Shown: positions 1 through 10,636 of the stretch, one piece after another
Layout of the letters: the number at the start of each line of letters is the position of its first letter
Numbering within the stretch: the stretch's first letter is position 1
Assembly: GCA_038380435.1 (NCBI GenBank)
Contig: JAWZYU010000001.1
Span: 17,154,001 to 17,218,000 of the forward strand
Origin: Ryuthela nishihirai
Lineage: Eukaryota; Arthropoda; Arachnida; Araneae; Heptathelidae
Direction: 5' to 3'
Length of the DNA: 64,000 bases
Translations under genes and position numbers: made by a program
Notes under the pieces: model-generated
Seen by the model: only the letters and a program-made list of their open reading frames with translations
Databases searched by the model: none
What the model was told of the DNA's origin: nothing

Positions 1-700
1 GTCTGCATTGTTTTAACTCTTTGCAGGAATATTCAAAGTTTGATGTGTATTGATGATGATGATGAATTATAAATACGATTAATGCATTTTTACTTCAACA
101 CTGAGAACAGGCTGTCAGCATTAGCAACGTTCATTAGATAATTAGCGGTGAGAAGTCTGAAATGCATAAAATTTGTTTCATTTAGAATTATAATAGGCAA
201 AGAATTAAAATTTTTAGCGGCCAAATAATTAAAATGTTTGTGCACATTTTTTATTTTGCAAGTGGCAACAGAAACCTTTTCCCATCATCTCGTATAGAAT
301 AGTTTGTACAATACAATACTGTATTGTTGCTTTTAAAGAAGTAATTTAATGTTCTATAAGTTAATAAGTATCTCAGTGGAAATATTTACACTGAGAAAAT
401 TATTACAAATGATGGTAGCATTTTTATATTTATTTGGTAATATTTGCAATATAAATTTATTTTGCATTGAAATTCGACTCCTTAATGATGAAATATATGT
501 TCCTCCTCAACTTGTAATACCATACTGTATAGCATATTGGACCCAAGATTTGTATAACATTATTAACATTTTATTACTGAGGATTTTTTTTAAATAATAA
601 AATTTATATAACACCTGTCTAAGTGTGTTTGTTAGTTTTCCAATGTGCATTTTCCAACTTAGGGAACTATCAATATAAACGCCTAGGTATAATAGACTGT
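1..700. other. AT-rich DNA, no gene recognised
   Basis: AT-rich sequence. The 82-residue open frame at 349-597 has no recognisable domain and is probably chance. Confidence 0.5.
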
Positions 701-1641
701 GAACCTGTTCAATTTGTTCACAGCAACAAGCTGAGAAATTATTGCATTAAAAGTTATGCAATTTTAATTTAATCAAATTTGGATTGTATGATTTCATTTT
801 TAGGTTAAATAGAATATACTTAGTCTTTTTCGTTTTTAAATGTAACCCATTTAAATTTAACCACTTCATCACACATTTTAGATCAGTGTTCATGTTATAA
901 AGGAGATTTTCTAGAGAATCAGCACATAAAGTTAATGATGTATCATCTGCAAAAGTGTTAATATAGCTATTTATTTTTAATTTACATAGCTCTTTTATGA
1001 ATATCAAAAACAAGATTGGTCCCAGGACTGAACCTTATGGTATACCATATGAAATATGTTTTGGGTTATTAAGTGTATTAAAAGACTAACACATTGCATT
1101 ACACATTGCAGTAAGTAGTCTTAAACCATTTTAATACAACACCATGAATGTCGATATTTTCTAGTTTTGCTAATTAAAATTACCTGATCAATGGTGTCAA
1201 AAGTTTTCTCCCTGTCCATAAATAGCGATAAAGTGAATTGATTATTGTCCATCGAACGAAAAACCTTTAACGTAAAATTCAACAATGCAGTTTTTGTACC
1301 TTTACCCTTCGTAAACCCAAATTGGTTTTCAGTGAGAAATTTAAAACTACCTAAAAAATTTATCAGTCTATCATTGACTAGTTTTTTTTATATTTTGGAA
1401 ACAACTGGGAGAAGAGATATCCGTCGATAATTCTTAAAATCATTTTTATTTCCCTTTTTATAAATTGGAATTACATTAGCTTTCTTCATTAAATCTGGAA
1501 AAAATGCCAATTTTGAAGGATGAATTACAAATGTGAACCAATTACAAATGTTGAATCAAGTTAAAAGAGTATTTTTAACAGCAATAATGGAAATATTGCC
1601 ATACCCAGGAGAAATTTTATTTTTAAAACCTTTTATAATGT

Positions 1642-1835
1642 AGCCGTCCAATGGCCGAGTGGTTAGCGCGCTTGACTACTGATCTAACGGACCTGGGTTC
1701 GAGCCCCGGGTAAGGCATGGCTGTTTGTGTCGTTTCTCTGCTGAGGTCCTGCCATCCTCTCAGACCTTCTACTATGGCATATAAACTGACAGGCTCCTGT
1801 CAGACCTCTGTGGCAAGCAGCTGCTTGAGGAGGTA
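1642..1835 (+). mobile_element. SINE2 (tRNA-derived), full length
   Basis: A box TGGCCGAGTGGTTAGCGCG and B box GGTTCGAGCCCC head the element. The 3' end has the CTGACAGG/CCTGTCAG hairpin and AAGCAGCTGCTTGAGG. The TSD TTATAATGT is exact at 1633-1641 and 1836-1844. It sits inside the minus-strand LINE. The head is tRNA-like but has no tRNA acceptor-stem pairing, so it is not a tRNA gene. Confidence 0.9.
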
Positions 1836-2028
1836 TTATAATGTCAATCAGTTCCTTCCTACAAGTTGGAGTTAAAAACATGAATTTGGCATTTTTACTC
1901 ATATGGCTATTCTCATTTCTTACAATCCTATCGTTGACAGATTTACATCTATGTTTACAAAGTGTTCATTAAATTCATTTGTCAATAACTTAGCTTTTAC
2001 ACTTGAATTAGAATCAGTTCTAATTCTG

Positions 2029-2231
2029 CCGTCCCGTGGCCGAGTGGTTAGCACGCTTGGCTACTGATCTAAGGGACCTGGGTTCGAGCCCCGGATTAGG
2101 CATGGATGTGTGTGTAGTTTTTCTGCTGAGGTCCTGCCATCCTCTCAGACCTCCTACTATGGCATATAAACTGACAGGCTCCTGTCAGACCTCTGTGGCA
2201 AGCAGCTGCTTGAGGGGGTATTTATTTATTT
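2029..2231 (+). mobile_element. SINE2, full length
   Basis: Second SINE2 in the same LINE fragment, about 200 bp from the first and in the same orientation. The TSD TTCTAATTCTG is exact at 2018-2028 and 2232-2242. It ends in (ATTT)n. Confidence 0.92.
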
Positions 2232-2269
2232 ATTTCTAATTCTGGATATTTATTTTCTACCTTCTTCTG

Positions 2270-2540
2270 ACATTCATTGATCTTTTACTTATACTCATAA
2301 CTGATCATTTTGTGTTACATGATTAATACAAGATTTTTCATAATTGAGTTTTATCTATAGTATAAATTCATTCAATTGTTTTTTGAATAAATTTATACTC
2401 TAGTTTTTTAACTATAGTATATATTTATACTATAAATTTATACTATAGTTAAAAAACTCAATTATGAAAAATCTTGTATTAATCAAGTAACATAAAATGG
2501 TCAGTTTTGAGCATAAATAAAAGAGAAATGAATGTAAATA
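2270..2540. repeat. Long imperfect foldback (inverted repeat)
   Basis: The left arm (about 2272-2360, containing TTAATACAAGATTTTTCATA) returns inverted at about 2449-2537, around an AT-rich centre with TATAGTATAAATT-type palindromes. Its outer edge abuts the LINE fragment. There is no coding content. It may be a foldback transposon or a MITE; family unknown. Confidence 0.7.
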
Positions 2541-3055
2541 AAAATCGGAATTTAAATTTATTTAAACAATTTACACAAAGCTGGTGTTAATGAAATTCAA
2601 AGCGGAAAACTAATTTCGTAATAAAAAGCTGAGTGTCAAATATGGTTGGATTCCAAATTTTCCAAGTTTCAGATTTTGTCTAATCGTCCGCACTCTCTCA
2701 TCCTAGCAAGAAACAATTTGGAAAAAATTTTCGCCGTTCATCTAGTTGAGTGTTGCGTCGTCACTCTGTGTGTAGTAGAGCCACAAAGAGTGCTCATTGA
2801 ACACACGCACTGGTGAGTCGCTCCTTTCAGCACTTCCTGTAAAAGGAGTAGCAACTGAAATCTTTAGAGGAAGACATATACCTGTGCAAGTGATTCTTTT
2901 GAGTGTTTTACTAATCTTTAGATTTAAAAGAAAATGCTATTTAAGAGGAAATGATGGTCACAAAATGTTCTACTATAAACCATATGATTCCAGTTAGTTT
3001 TTAAGAGATAATAATATCTTCGTTTTAGCAATGTGCTAAGATTAGAGATGTACCA
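2541..3055. other. Unassigned sequence
   Basis: No gene or repeat recognised. The 66-residue frame at 2797-2997 has no domain. Confidence 0.4.
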
Positions 3056-3059
3056 AGAA

Positions 3060-3480
3060 TTTAACTTCCGGAGGTCCGAGAATTTAGGTTTTTTTTGGGA
3101 GGCGGTCTGAAAATTTAGTTTCGGAGGGGTCCGAGAATTTAAATTTAGTTTTGGGGAGGGGAGTTCGAGGATACAGTTTCGGGGAGGGGGGTCCGAGGAT
3201 TCAGTTTCGGGGAGGGGGGTCCGAGGATTCAGTTTCGGGGAGGGGGTCCGAGGATTCGGTTTCGAGGAGGAGGGGGCTGCGAAGATTCGGTTTCGGGGAC
3301 GGGAGTTCGATGATTCAGTTTCGGGGAGGGGAGTCCGAGGATTCAGTTTCGGGGAGGGGAGTCCGAGGATTCAGTTTCGGGGAGGATAGTTCGAGGATTC
3401 AGTTTCGGGGAGAGGAGTCCGAGGATTCAGTTTCGGGGAGGGGAGTCCGAGAATTTAGTTTCGGGTGGTGGGGAGAGGTT
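3060..3480 (+). repeat. G-rich minisatellite, 27-28 bp unit
   Basis: About 14 imperfect copies of a unit built on GAGGATTCAGTTTCGGGGAG. Units of 27 and 28 bp alternate, so the open frame over 3151-3483 (glycine/serine-rich, repeating SVSG and SFGE) is a by-product of the array. The purine strand is strongly G-rich. Confidence 0.9.
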
Positions 3481-3713
3481 TGAAAATAAGACTTGAATAG
3501 GGTTTCCCACTTAGTAAAATATTCGACCAAACAGGAAAGGTTGAAATGATATTCTATATGGAATAAAATTTTATAGTTTTTTTAATCTATTTTTAGTGTC
3601 GGACAAGTTTGAAATTTCGTATAAGAAGACCCGATTTCGAGATCTCTTGTCCCTTTCCCTGGGTATGTCCCTGACTAAAATGATCTAATATTAAAAAATA
3701 TATTTCTCTAGAT

Positions 3714-3922
3714 CAGGATGCGGAAACTCCGACCCCCGGACCATTTGCTGCGCTTGAGATGTTTTTTCTGGCCCGCCGGCAAGTAAAGACTTAACAAAAC
3801 ACTCAAATTATTGTGGATAGTAGATCAACAGCGAATTGCAAAGTTGAAGTCACGAAAAAATATTTTAAATAGCAAGGGGAGCATTTTAGTGGCCCGCAGA
3901 GAAAAACGTTTCCCCACTCCTG
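3714..3922. mobile_element. hAT-like non-autonomous element (decayed)
   Basis: The left end CAGGATGCGGAAACTCCGAC and the inverted right end CAGGAGTGGGGAAACG resemble hAT termini. The flanking octamers CTCTAGAT and CTTTAAAG match at only 5 of 8 positions, so a TSD is not proven. Confidence 0.5.
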
Positions 3923-3930
3923 CTTTAAAG

Positions 3931-4316
3931 TGTCATAGCATTCATTCCAGGGGATCTCGAGACTGAGCAAGGAGTGTTTTCGTCTGCCTCAAAGTACAGT
4001 CCAATAATGACGGAATTCTTTTACTGTACAGCAAAATCTTACTCATTCGACTAGCGGGGGGGGGGGGACTTGTTTGATATGCTGAATATTTTAATGAATT
4101 CGGCTTTATATTCCTTCAAGTACAGTAATATCCGGTTAACGTTGCCTCCATCAACTCGATTCGTATAACATCATTAATATCATTAATGCATTATAATCAT
4201 ATCTCACTGTAACGTCTTTCAGCTGGAAAGCAATTCCGACATACTCGGCCGGTGACGATTGAACTGATACCAAACAAGTTCTAACATGTCGAGCTGCATG
4301 TGTGCATAAACATTGT
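3931..4316. other. Unassigned sequence with a G homopolymer
   Basis: No coding signal. A poly-G run lies near 4059. Confidence 0.4.
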
Positions 4317-4327
4317 TCTTTTTAATT

Positions 4328-4717
4328 CGGGGCGGGGGTGGCTCAGTCGGTAGCGCGCCAGGCTCGTAATCTGTGGTTCCCAGGTTCGAGTCCCAGCTGG
4401 GTCAGCGTTGAGATTTATCTCCGCAAAATTTCCTGCCCTGCCCACGGTCAGTAGGGGACACCGATGGGCTTGGAAAGGCCGCCGTCCGTCGGATGGGACG
4501 TTATAAGCCGTGGCCCCATGTGCGGGAGAGCCATACCCTGTGCACGTTAAAGAACACGCTGGATGGCCTTGACGGGAGGCTACCATCTGTCTCCCAACAG
4601 CTGTTCCAGTGGGTCCCCTCCCCAACTTTCTCTGAGCCTTCGGGGTCCATGTGACCTGGCCATTTAGCCCATTGCGTGCAAAAAAGTGCCGCTCAGAGGT
4701 AAAACAACCAACCCAAC
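4328..4717 (+). mobile_element. Nin-type SINE, full length
   Basis: tRNA-like head with A box TGGCTCAGTCGGTAG and B box GGTTCGAGTCCC, then the core GTTATAAGCCG...GTGCACGTTAAAGAAC, ending CAACCAACCCAAC. The TSD TCTTTTTAATT is exact at 4317-4327 and 4718-4728. The 162-residue antisense frame across it is a reading of the SINE, not a gene. Confidence 0.93.
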
Positions 4718-4728
4718 TCTTTTTAATT

Positions 4729-5504
4729 AATTTCTCAGCATTAATATTGCATAGTGTGTGTATAAACATTGGTTATATATATATATAATTAGCTAATGTC
4801 TATCAGTCTGTCAGTCCCCTGTGTCATAGTTCAGCTATATAGCTATTTTACGTCAACGGGCAGCAACGACTTCTCAAATGACCTATCCAAGTAGCCCATT
4901 TAAATCTCCCATTTAGAGACATTAAAAATCACCTTATGAGTTATGCAATTCATCACATTTATTCAGTGTCCATTCATATAAATAAACGTTCATGTTCTTG
5001 AAGGAATGCATTGTTTAATTTCATGTCTCAAGTGTTTTAATATATATGTTTCATTTTAAAATGTTTAGTTATATGTTTTAAGTGTTCTTCATATTTTCAA
5101 ATGTTCGCATTTAATATTTATTGCCATAATAAAAATATGCTGTATATGTATAGGTATCAAATCTCTTTAAATAGCTACTTTAAGCCTTTAAGGGCCAAAA
5201 TTTGGCTGACAAGGAACTTTATATCACATATTGTAATATTGTTGTTATGGAACCAATTGTGTCCCCTGTAATGTTGTTTCGGCGAAAGCGTCGTGTTGGA
5301 ACCAACGATGTTTACAAATTAAGATGTTATTGCCAAGCTAAATTCTCATATTGCATTTCTTCTCATCTTAATTATGTATAAATTTCGTGATTTAAGTTAT
5401 GCAATTAAATGAATTGCTAGTTGAATAAATATAATAATATAACTGGTATAATCAAGGAAAAGAGTAAAACTAATGTCAACGTTAAATAAGACAAAATTTC
5501 AAAA
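4729..5504. other. AT-rich unassigned sequence
   Basis: No gene or clear repeat seen. A (TA)n run lies at about 4775-4787. Confidence 0.4.
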
Positions 5505-5712
5505 TGGTACATGACCGAGTGGTTAGCGCGCTTGGCTACCGATCTACGGGACCTGGGTTCGAGCCCCGGATAAGGCATGGATGTATTTGTCGTTTTTCTG
5601 CTGAGGTCCTGCCATCCTCTCAGACCATCTACTACAGCATATAAACTGACAGGCTCCTGTCAGACCTCTGTGGCAAGCAGCTGCTTGAGGGAGTGTTTTT
5701 TTTTTATTTATA
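5505..5712 (+). mobile_element. SINE2 copy
   Basis: Head TGACCGAGTGGTTAGCGCG, B box GGTTCGAGCCCC, and hairpin CTGACAGG/CCTGTCAG. It ends in a T-rich tail. I see no clean TSD. Confidence 0.85.
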
Positions 5713-6100
5713 TTTTACATAAGAGCCAAAACATTATGACCACCTGACTAATATGATGTTAGTCCTCCACGTGCCAACAAAACAGCTCTTACCAGGGGAG
5801 GTATGGACGCTACAATATTTCTAAAGGTGTATTCCATGCATTTTTAAGAGATATTTAAGGATCACTGAAACGGAAGGGATAAATTCCATACTTCAATGAA
5901 AATACAGTGTTTTCCCCCCCATTTTATTTTTTTCTCGATCGATTTGTTTTTATGCCTTTCCTCCCTTAATTTTTTTCTAGATAGATCCGTGACTGATGAA
6001 GATGAAAATTAATGCGTAATTAAAAAAATAATAATGACAAGAATTTTGTCACTCAAATTAATTCATCCCGTTTCATTGCAATGGAAATAGCCAAAGACTA
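5713..6100. other. Unassigned; possible end of a dispersed DNA element
   Basis: The stretch from 5724 contains CATTATGACCACCTG, a motif I associate from memory with a widespread dispersed element. No partner end was found. The rest is low-complexity AT. Confidence 0.25.
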
Positions 6101-7370
6101 TTTTGGATGAAACTCATTCTGGGATAAAACCGATCTTCAGAGATGAATCTCAACTGAAACCGATCCATGGAAGCTCCTCCTTCTCCAGTTCCCCTCTGAG
6201 AAACAAGTGCAAGGTGCAACATTCCCGGAAATTAAATCCGGTCCGCTGCTTGCAGATGCATGAGTTCATCTCTGTCATTCTGTTGAGGCGGCGTCGCAAA
6301 AGAGGAAAAAACACACAGAGCAAACAAACAGCATTTTCGCCAAACAGAGCGAGTTCACATCGAGCACACACCCAGCAATGACAAGCAGTCGTAAAAGAGA
6401 GCAGAGACGACAAGGAAGGCTCATCTAGTGCGGCAATGAGAGCGACTGGAGGCGGCGAGTGGCACGTACATTGTCGCCTGCCCGTGCGTTGCCGTGTCAC
6501 GAGCTGTTGCCCGTAATGCCTGCCTCCTACCTCTGGATGCAGTGGCGCGTGGCGAGCTACAGCACGCCTCTGCGCCTCGACCAATCTCATTTCTTTGGGA
6601 CTCGGCCTCCATGGATAATATTCGGAGACGTGGAAAAAGATAACGAAAATTTTCGGTTACTCCCCTTTGTGACTAAACACAGCATACGACTGGGACGAGC
6701 GGGGGATGCAGTATCGCCGATGTCGGTGTCTCCTTTGTGGAATTGTTCTTTCCTTCTGTGACTCGGAATTTCATATTCCCGAGGAATATCTGCTTCGCTG
6801 GCTGGCTTGTTGCATTTTTAAGCATTTGTCTCAAATCCTGTTTGAAAGAGGGAGGAAGATAAACACCGACACTGCCATTCGGGAAGGTTGAGAATAACAA
6901 AGATCGGGATGTTGATGCACTCGTCGATAAGGGATGCTCGATGCCTTTGCTGCCTCTTATTAACGTTATCAGTTTTTGTGTTCGGTTGCTTTCAAATGTC
7001 GACTAGGAATTGAGGGAACAGGAATTCCTTTTCACGTTTTGGTTCACTGGAATAATAATCGACATTCCGCTCTTTGCCACAATGCGCATTAAGATGAAAA
7101 ATATCCTAGTTCTTGTTTCGGGTTTCAATATTTTCGATAGGTCTACTGCAAATTGTAAATCGATTTTTGTATTTTGTGTGGTGGCACTTGATATTAATCC
7201 CATGAGTTATACGATTCGTGTTCAATGGGATCATAAGAATAACATTTTGCGTTTTTCGATATCTGATTTCACATTTCTCACATTTTCTTCATTCGGTTTC
7301 CGTTTAGAAACGCGGAAGGTTATTCGCAGCAGCTTTTACTTTCCATTAGAGAAAGTGTTGGAAACGAAAC
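6101..7370. other. Locally GC-richer unique-looking DNA, no gene assigned
   Basis: GC content rises over about 6170-6780, with several overlapping open frames on both strands (up to 146 residues, minus strand, 6150-6590). None shows a domain, and they contradict one another. It could be a promoter or 5' exon region of a host gene, but nothing here proves it. Confidence 0.3.
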
Positions 7371-7376
7371 AACGTA

Positions 7377-7579
7377 CAGTCGCTCAAAAAAATATCCGAA
7401 CACTATGGTTGATTACAAAATTCAGATAAAAATATCTCGCAACAATTTTTTTAGAAATTAGTATCTGGCAACCTTCGTGTCACGTGCCAGATCACTAATT
7501 TCTAAAAAAAATCGTTGCGAGATATTTTTATCTGAAATTTGTAATCAACCATAATGTTCGGATATTTTTTGAGCGACCG
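7377..7579. mobile_element. Tc1/mariner-type foldback MITE, copy 1
   Basis: Near-perfect palindrome with ends CAGTCGCTCAAAAAAATATC and its inverse, flanked by TA on both sides. The centre lies near the single CTTCGTGTCACGTG at about 7465-7480. Short non-coding elements with CAGT termini and TA targets fit the Tc1/mariner superfamily. Confidence 0.85.
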
Positions 7580-7662
7580 TACTACATATTAAGTCATCTC
7601 TATAGAACTCGCATAACTTCTGATGACACCGAAGTGTGTTTTTTGTTTTTCGTATATCGATA

Positions 7663-7736
7663 CATTGCTCACAAAAATTAGGGGATATTTTATCGCTTCA
7701 TATTATTTTGAAATATCCCCTAATTTTTGTGAGCAG
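7663..7736. mobile_element. Miniature mariner-end palindrome (74 bp)
   Basis: Two exact arms of about 25 bp (TGCTCACAAAAATTAGGGGA and its inverse) surround a loop of about 20 bp, with TA at both edges. It looks like the two TIRs of a mariner family with almost everything between them deleted. Confidence 0.7.
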
Positions 7737-7738
7737 TA

Positions 7739-8109
7739 AACATATCTATCATACACAATTTGATATGACTATGATACGAGGCAAACTTTTCAAGGATAAT
7801 AAAACCCTAAATCGTGTACAGATCTGAACATCTACTTATGCTCGAGATTTGCCCTCTCAGCAACTGATGTTCACGAGATGAACTCCGTCATTAGAGTTAT
7901 TCGTGAACTTTTAACAGAACAAGGAGAATCGTGGCTAACAAAGCTGGTGAGGTGGGTAGGAGTTCAATTGGTTTGATTAGTTGTGAATTTGAGCTTCATG
8001 GGATCAGATGTGTCAGATGTCAGATGTGTCAGATCAGATGTGTCAGATTACATGTGTCAGATGAAGTAGCATTGTGCGACATCAAGTAGGTAGACAATAT
8101 GCAATGTTA
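7739..8109. other. Unassigned with a short tandem run
   Basis: A TCAGATGTG-based tandem repeat lies at about 8003-8066. Nothing else recognised. Confidence 0.5.
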
Positions 8110-8120
8110 CTATAATTTAT

Positions 8121-8670
8121 GGGCGGGTGTGGCTCAGTCGGTAGCGCTCCAAGCTCGTAATCTGAAGTTCCCAGGTTCGAGTCCCAGCTTAGTCAGCATT
8201 GAGATTTATCTCCGCAAAGCTCCCCGTCCTGCCCACGGTAAGTAGGGAACACCCATGGGCTTGATAAAGGCCATCGGTGTCAATTATAATCATTATGAGT
8301 GAAATTATATTTGCAACTATTAACGGAAGATTTCCCAAGGGGATTAGGGTTATAAAACCTCCTTAAAGGGGGAATTATATTTACAACTATCAACAGAATC
8401 GTTCCTAAGAATTCCCCGCCCTGCCCACGGTCAGTAGGGAACACCAATGGGGTTGGAAAGGTCACCGTCCGTTAATCCGTGGCCTCGTCTGCGAGACAGT
8501 CATACCCTGTGCACGCTGGATGGCTTTGACGGGAGATTACCATTTGTCTCCTAACAGCTGTCCCAGTGGGTCCCCTCACCCAACCTTCTCTGAGCCTTCG
8601 AGGTCCATGTGACATGGCCATTTAGCCCATGGTGTGCAAAAAAGTGCCGTACAGAGGTAAAACATCCCAA
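8121..8670 (+). mobile_element. Nin-type SINE with internal insertion/duplication
   Basis: Head and tail are those of the family, but about 140 bp of foreign sequence lies at 8272-8408. The insert holds two related units (GAATTATATTTGCAACTATT and GAATTATATTTACAACTATC), and the CCCCGCCCTGCCCACGGT stretch repeats after it. The outer TSD CTATAATTTAT is exact at 8110-8120 and 8671-8681. Confidence 0.88.
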
Positions 8671-8681
8671 CTATAATTTAT

Positions 8682-9257
8682 AAGAATCTGTGAGCAATGT
8701 AGAAAAGTATACGAATAGACTCTAAAATTGTTTTTAGAATGATCCTCTCTAACGTTTGCTGTAGTAGTGGACCGTGAAACCTACATAATTAAGAAACGAA
8801 AGGTTTGATGCTTTTGATTCCAAACGTTTACAGGAATTCTTTTGTAGGAAGAGATATTTTCGAGTGACGATGATATTGTATAAGACATTGGCAAACGTTT
8901 TAGCTGAGGGGCTGCACAGAAAACTCAAATGGAAGGGTTGGTCGCCAAAGAAACATCAATAGCGCATGAATAGCCAAGAAAAAAAAATCGTAAGTGAAAT
9001 ATAAACATAAATTTATTAAAAATATTGAGAATTCGTTAACTAAAGTTGGATTCTTGTCCTCTTACATTCTTTTTCTCTTTTACAAATTCATTTGTCATCT
9101 TTTTCTCTTTTATAAATATATATGACATCATTTGTCATCATATAAAATCGGAATAAGGTTGCCATTGTAAAAAAATGTTTTTTTTTAAATTTATTAACAT
9201 ATTGTGAATTTACTCTTTTTAACTCTTTTTAACTTTCAGTCTTTAGTTTTTACTCTT
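8682..9257. other. Unassigned AT-rich sequence
   Basis: No gene or repeat recognised beyond CTTTTTCTCTTTTA-type and AACTCTTTTT low-complexity runs. Confidence 0.4.
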
Positions 9258-10567
9258 TAGGTACAAACTTTTAAGGGAGGTAGATAACATCTAAAGGAAT
9301 GAGAATTGCATAGGAACACATAACCGGAAACGCCATGGGAAAGTGGTGGCAGAAGTACAAGATCTGAAAGGACACAAGACAGTGATTAATGGGAAAACAT
9401 TTATTAGACATAATTATTACAAATGGCGTACTAGATGATACATTTCATAATGTTACAGCAGATGCTCGAAGTTTCTACCATGAGACGCGATGCATGCGTG
9501 ACACCGAAAAAGCATTGATTGCCGGACACGGTCGAACACACCTGGAGTTTCTTTGATATAGCAGCAGCGCAGACGAGCCTTGCCACGAGATCCATGTCAG
9601 ACTCCACAGGTGATTCATACACGGTAGCTTTGAGGACCCCCCACAGAAAGAAATCAACGCTCGTTAAATCGGGTGAGCGTGGGAGCCAGGCAACTGGTCC
9701 AGCACGACCAATCCATCGTTGCCCAAAAGACATGTTCAAATGCGCACGAACACACCTTCCATAATGGGTAGGCGCCCCATCATGTTTAAACCACATGTTG
9801 CGTCTCACATTTGCTGGAACATGGGCAAGTAAGCCTGGTAGAACCTGTTCTAGAAAGATCCGATACTTCGCGTAGGTCATGCGGGATGGTAAAAAGGTAT
9901 GGCCCGACTAAGCAGTCGCCGACCAAACCTGCCCACACATTTACTGTGAAACGAACACGAAACGAACACTGCGCAAAACGCACACGTGCAGGATGATCTG
10001 CTGGGAGAAGTAACTAAACCCTTTGGAGATGAAAGGGGTCTAAAGACTCGCCGTGCAAAACACGTTGTACACTGCAACGAGACACTCTTAAGGCAGAGGC
10101 AATGGCACGTGTGCTGGTACTAGGATTACTCTCCACGGCATCCAACACACTTTCTTCCATGGCGGGAGTACGCGTCGATCGTGGCCTGCCCTCACTTCTG
10201 CTACCTTTTAATGACCCATAATCGCACAAATTTTGATGCGCACGCGCAACAAACGGTGGCCCGGTACATGTCTGTGTGGGAAGCGTTCTTGATACATTCG
10301 TTGAGCGGCTCGTCCGTTGCTCTCAGCTATTCCATACACTAAGTGCATATCTGCCAGCTCCCTGTTCGAATACCTTTGCATGCTCTTCGTCAGCCGACTA
10401 CCGCTCGAATGAGGAAATCCGAAATTTCCCCTCTAGCGCACTGATGAACAGCGCCGCCTATTGACTTACGGTGACGTTTCTGGTTATGGGTTCCTATGCA
10501 ATTCTTCTTCCTTTAGATGTTATCTACCTCCCCTAAAAGTTTTTACCTATATTTTTGAGACACCCTG
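9258..10567 (-). mobile_element. DD41D mariner-type transposon, copy A (decayed)
   Basis: The right end ACACCCTG|TA at 10561-10569 and the subterminal block GGTTCCTATGCAATTCT match copy B (49980-51093). The left end begins at TAGGTACAAACTTT, so about 20 terminal bases of that TIR are missing or replaced and the element should be immobile. It keeps an unoccupied TTAA (in GTGATTAATGGG, near 9385) where copy B carries a piggyBac-type MITE. Confidence 0.85.
9431..10425 (-). pseudogene. Mariner (DD41D) transposase pseudogene
   Basis: A cut-and-paste transposase relic. Reading leftwards on the minus strand: an N-terminal helix-turn-helix region (ADMHLVYGIAE...AAQRMYQERFP, of the type I know as DUF4817), a second HTH stretch (SLKGSRSEGRPRSTR, about 10140-10205), FHLQRV, then FTVNVWAGLVGDCLVGPY and the catalytic block with HDGAPTHY and SPDLTSVDFFLWG. 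The last two catalytic aspartates are present with 41 residues between them. Damage: a one-base deletion near 10235 (copy B has the extra T), a stop after FHLQRV, and a deletion of about 60 codons joining RFAQ to the RFTVNVW region that removes the first catalytic Asp. A further frameshift lies near 9880. It cannot encode an active enzyme. Confidence 0.85.
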
Positions 10568-10636
10568 TATATTCATTTCATTATTTTTAATTAGGAAAAG
10601 TATTAATTTTGGTGCCGTGACGAAGCGTATAGGCGC

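Larger units (their letters stand above)
747..2290 (-). pseudogene. Broken non-LTR retrotransposon (CR1/Jockey-like) reverse transcriptase fragment
   Basis: On the minus strand the fragments read, in order, a linker (FNEHFVNI, then MFLTPTCRKELIDII near 1850-1900), an upstream RT block (VIPIYKKG, then NYRRISLLPVVSKI near 1400-1480), QFGFTKGKGTKTA near 1290-1320, and the catalytic core with FADDTSL near 940. These are the usual blocks of a non-LTR retrotransposon RT. The line is dead: the motif expected to read PQGSVLGP has a stop in place of Gln (near 1030), there is a stop in VSKI*KKL, and several frames are needed. Two SINE2 copies (1642-1835 and 2029-2231) interrupt it. The endonuclease part is missing. 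Clade placement is inference from motif spelling. Confidence 0.8.

Noticed and set aside
3151..3483. 110-residue Gly/Ser-rich frame that could be mistaken for a silk- or cuticle-like protein
   Set aside because: 27/28-bp units shift the frame, and the text changes from SFGE to SVSG accordingly. A minisatellite, not a protein.
4130..4240. A pogo-like end (CAGTAATATCCGGTTAACG)
   Set aside because: No inverted partner with a TA flank found nearby.
4328..4400. tRNA genes suggested by TGGCTCAGTCGGTAG / GGTTCGAGTCCC and by TGGCCGAGTGGTTAGCGCG / GGTTCGAGCCCC
   Set aside because: These are SINE heads: no paired acceptor stems, always followed by SINE bodies, and flanked by TSDs.
4281..4769. 162-residue antisense open frame, and similar 60-140 residue frames wherever a Nin-type SINE occurs (GCFTSERHFFAHHGLNGQ and RPFQAHRCPLLTVGRAGN readings)
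   Set aside because: They recur at every SINE copy, start and stop outside it at random, and follow from the SINE sequence. No gene.
6150..6590. Possible host gene in the GC-richer stretch
   Set aside because: Overlapping frames on both strands, no domain, no splice-consistent pattern I could defend.
9431..9880. Active transposase read from the 149-residue frame
   Set aside because: Lacks the first catalytic Asp and the DNA-binding region; the element also lacks one terminal repeat.
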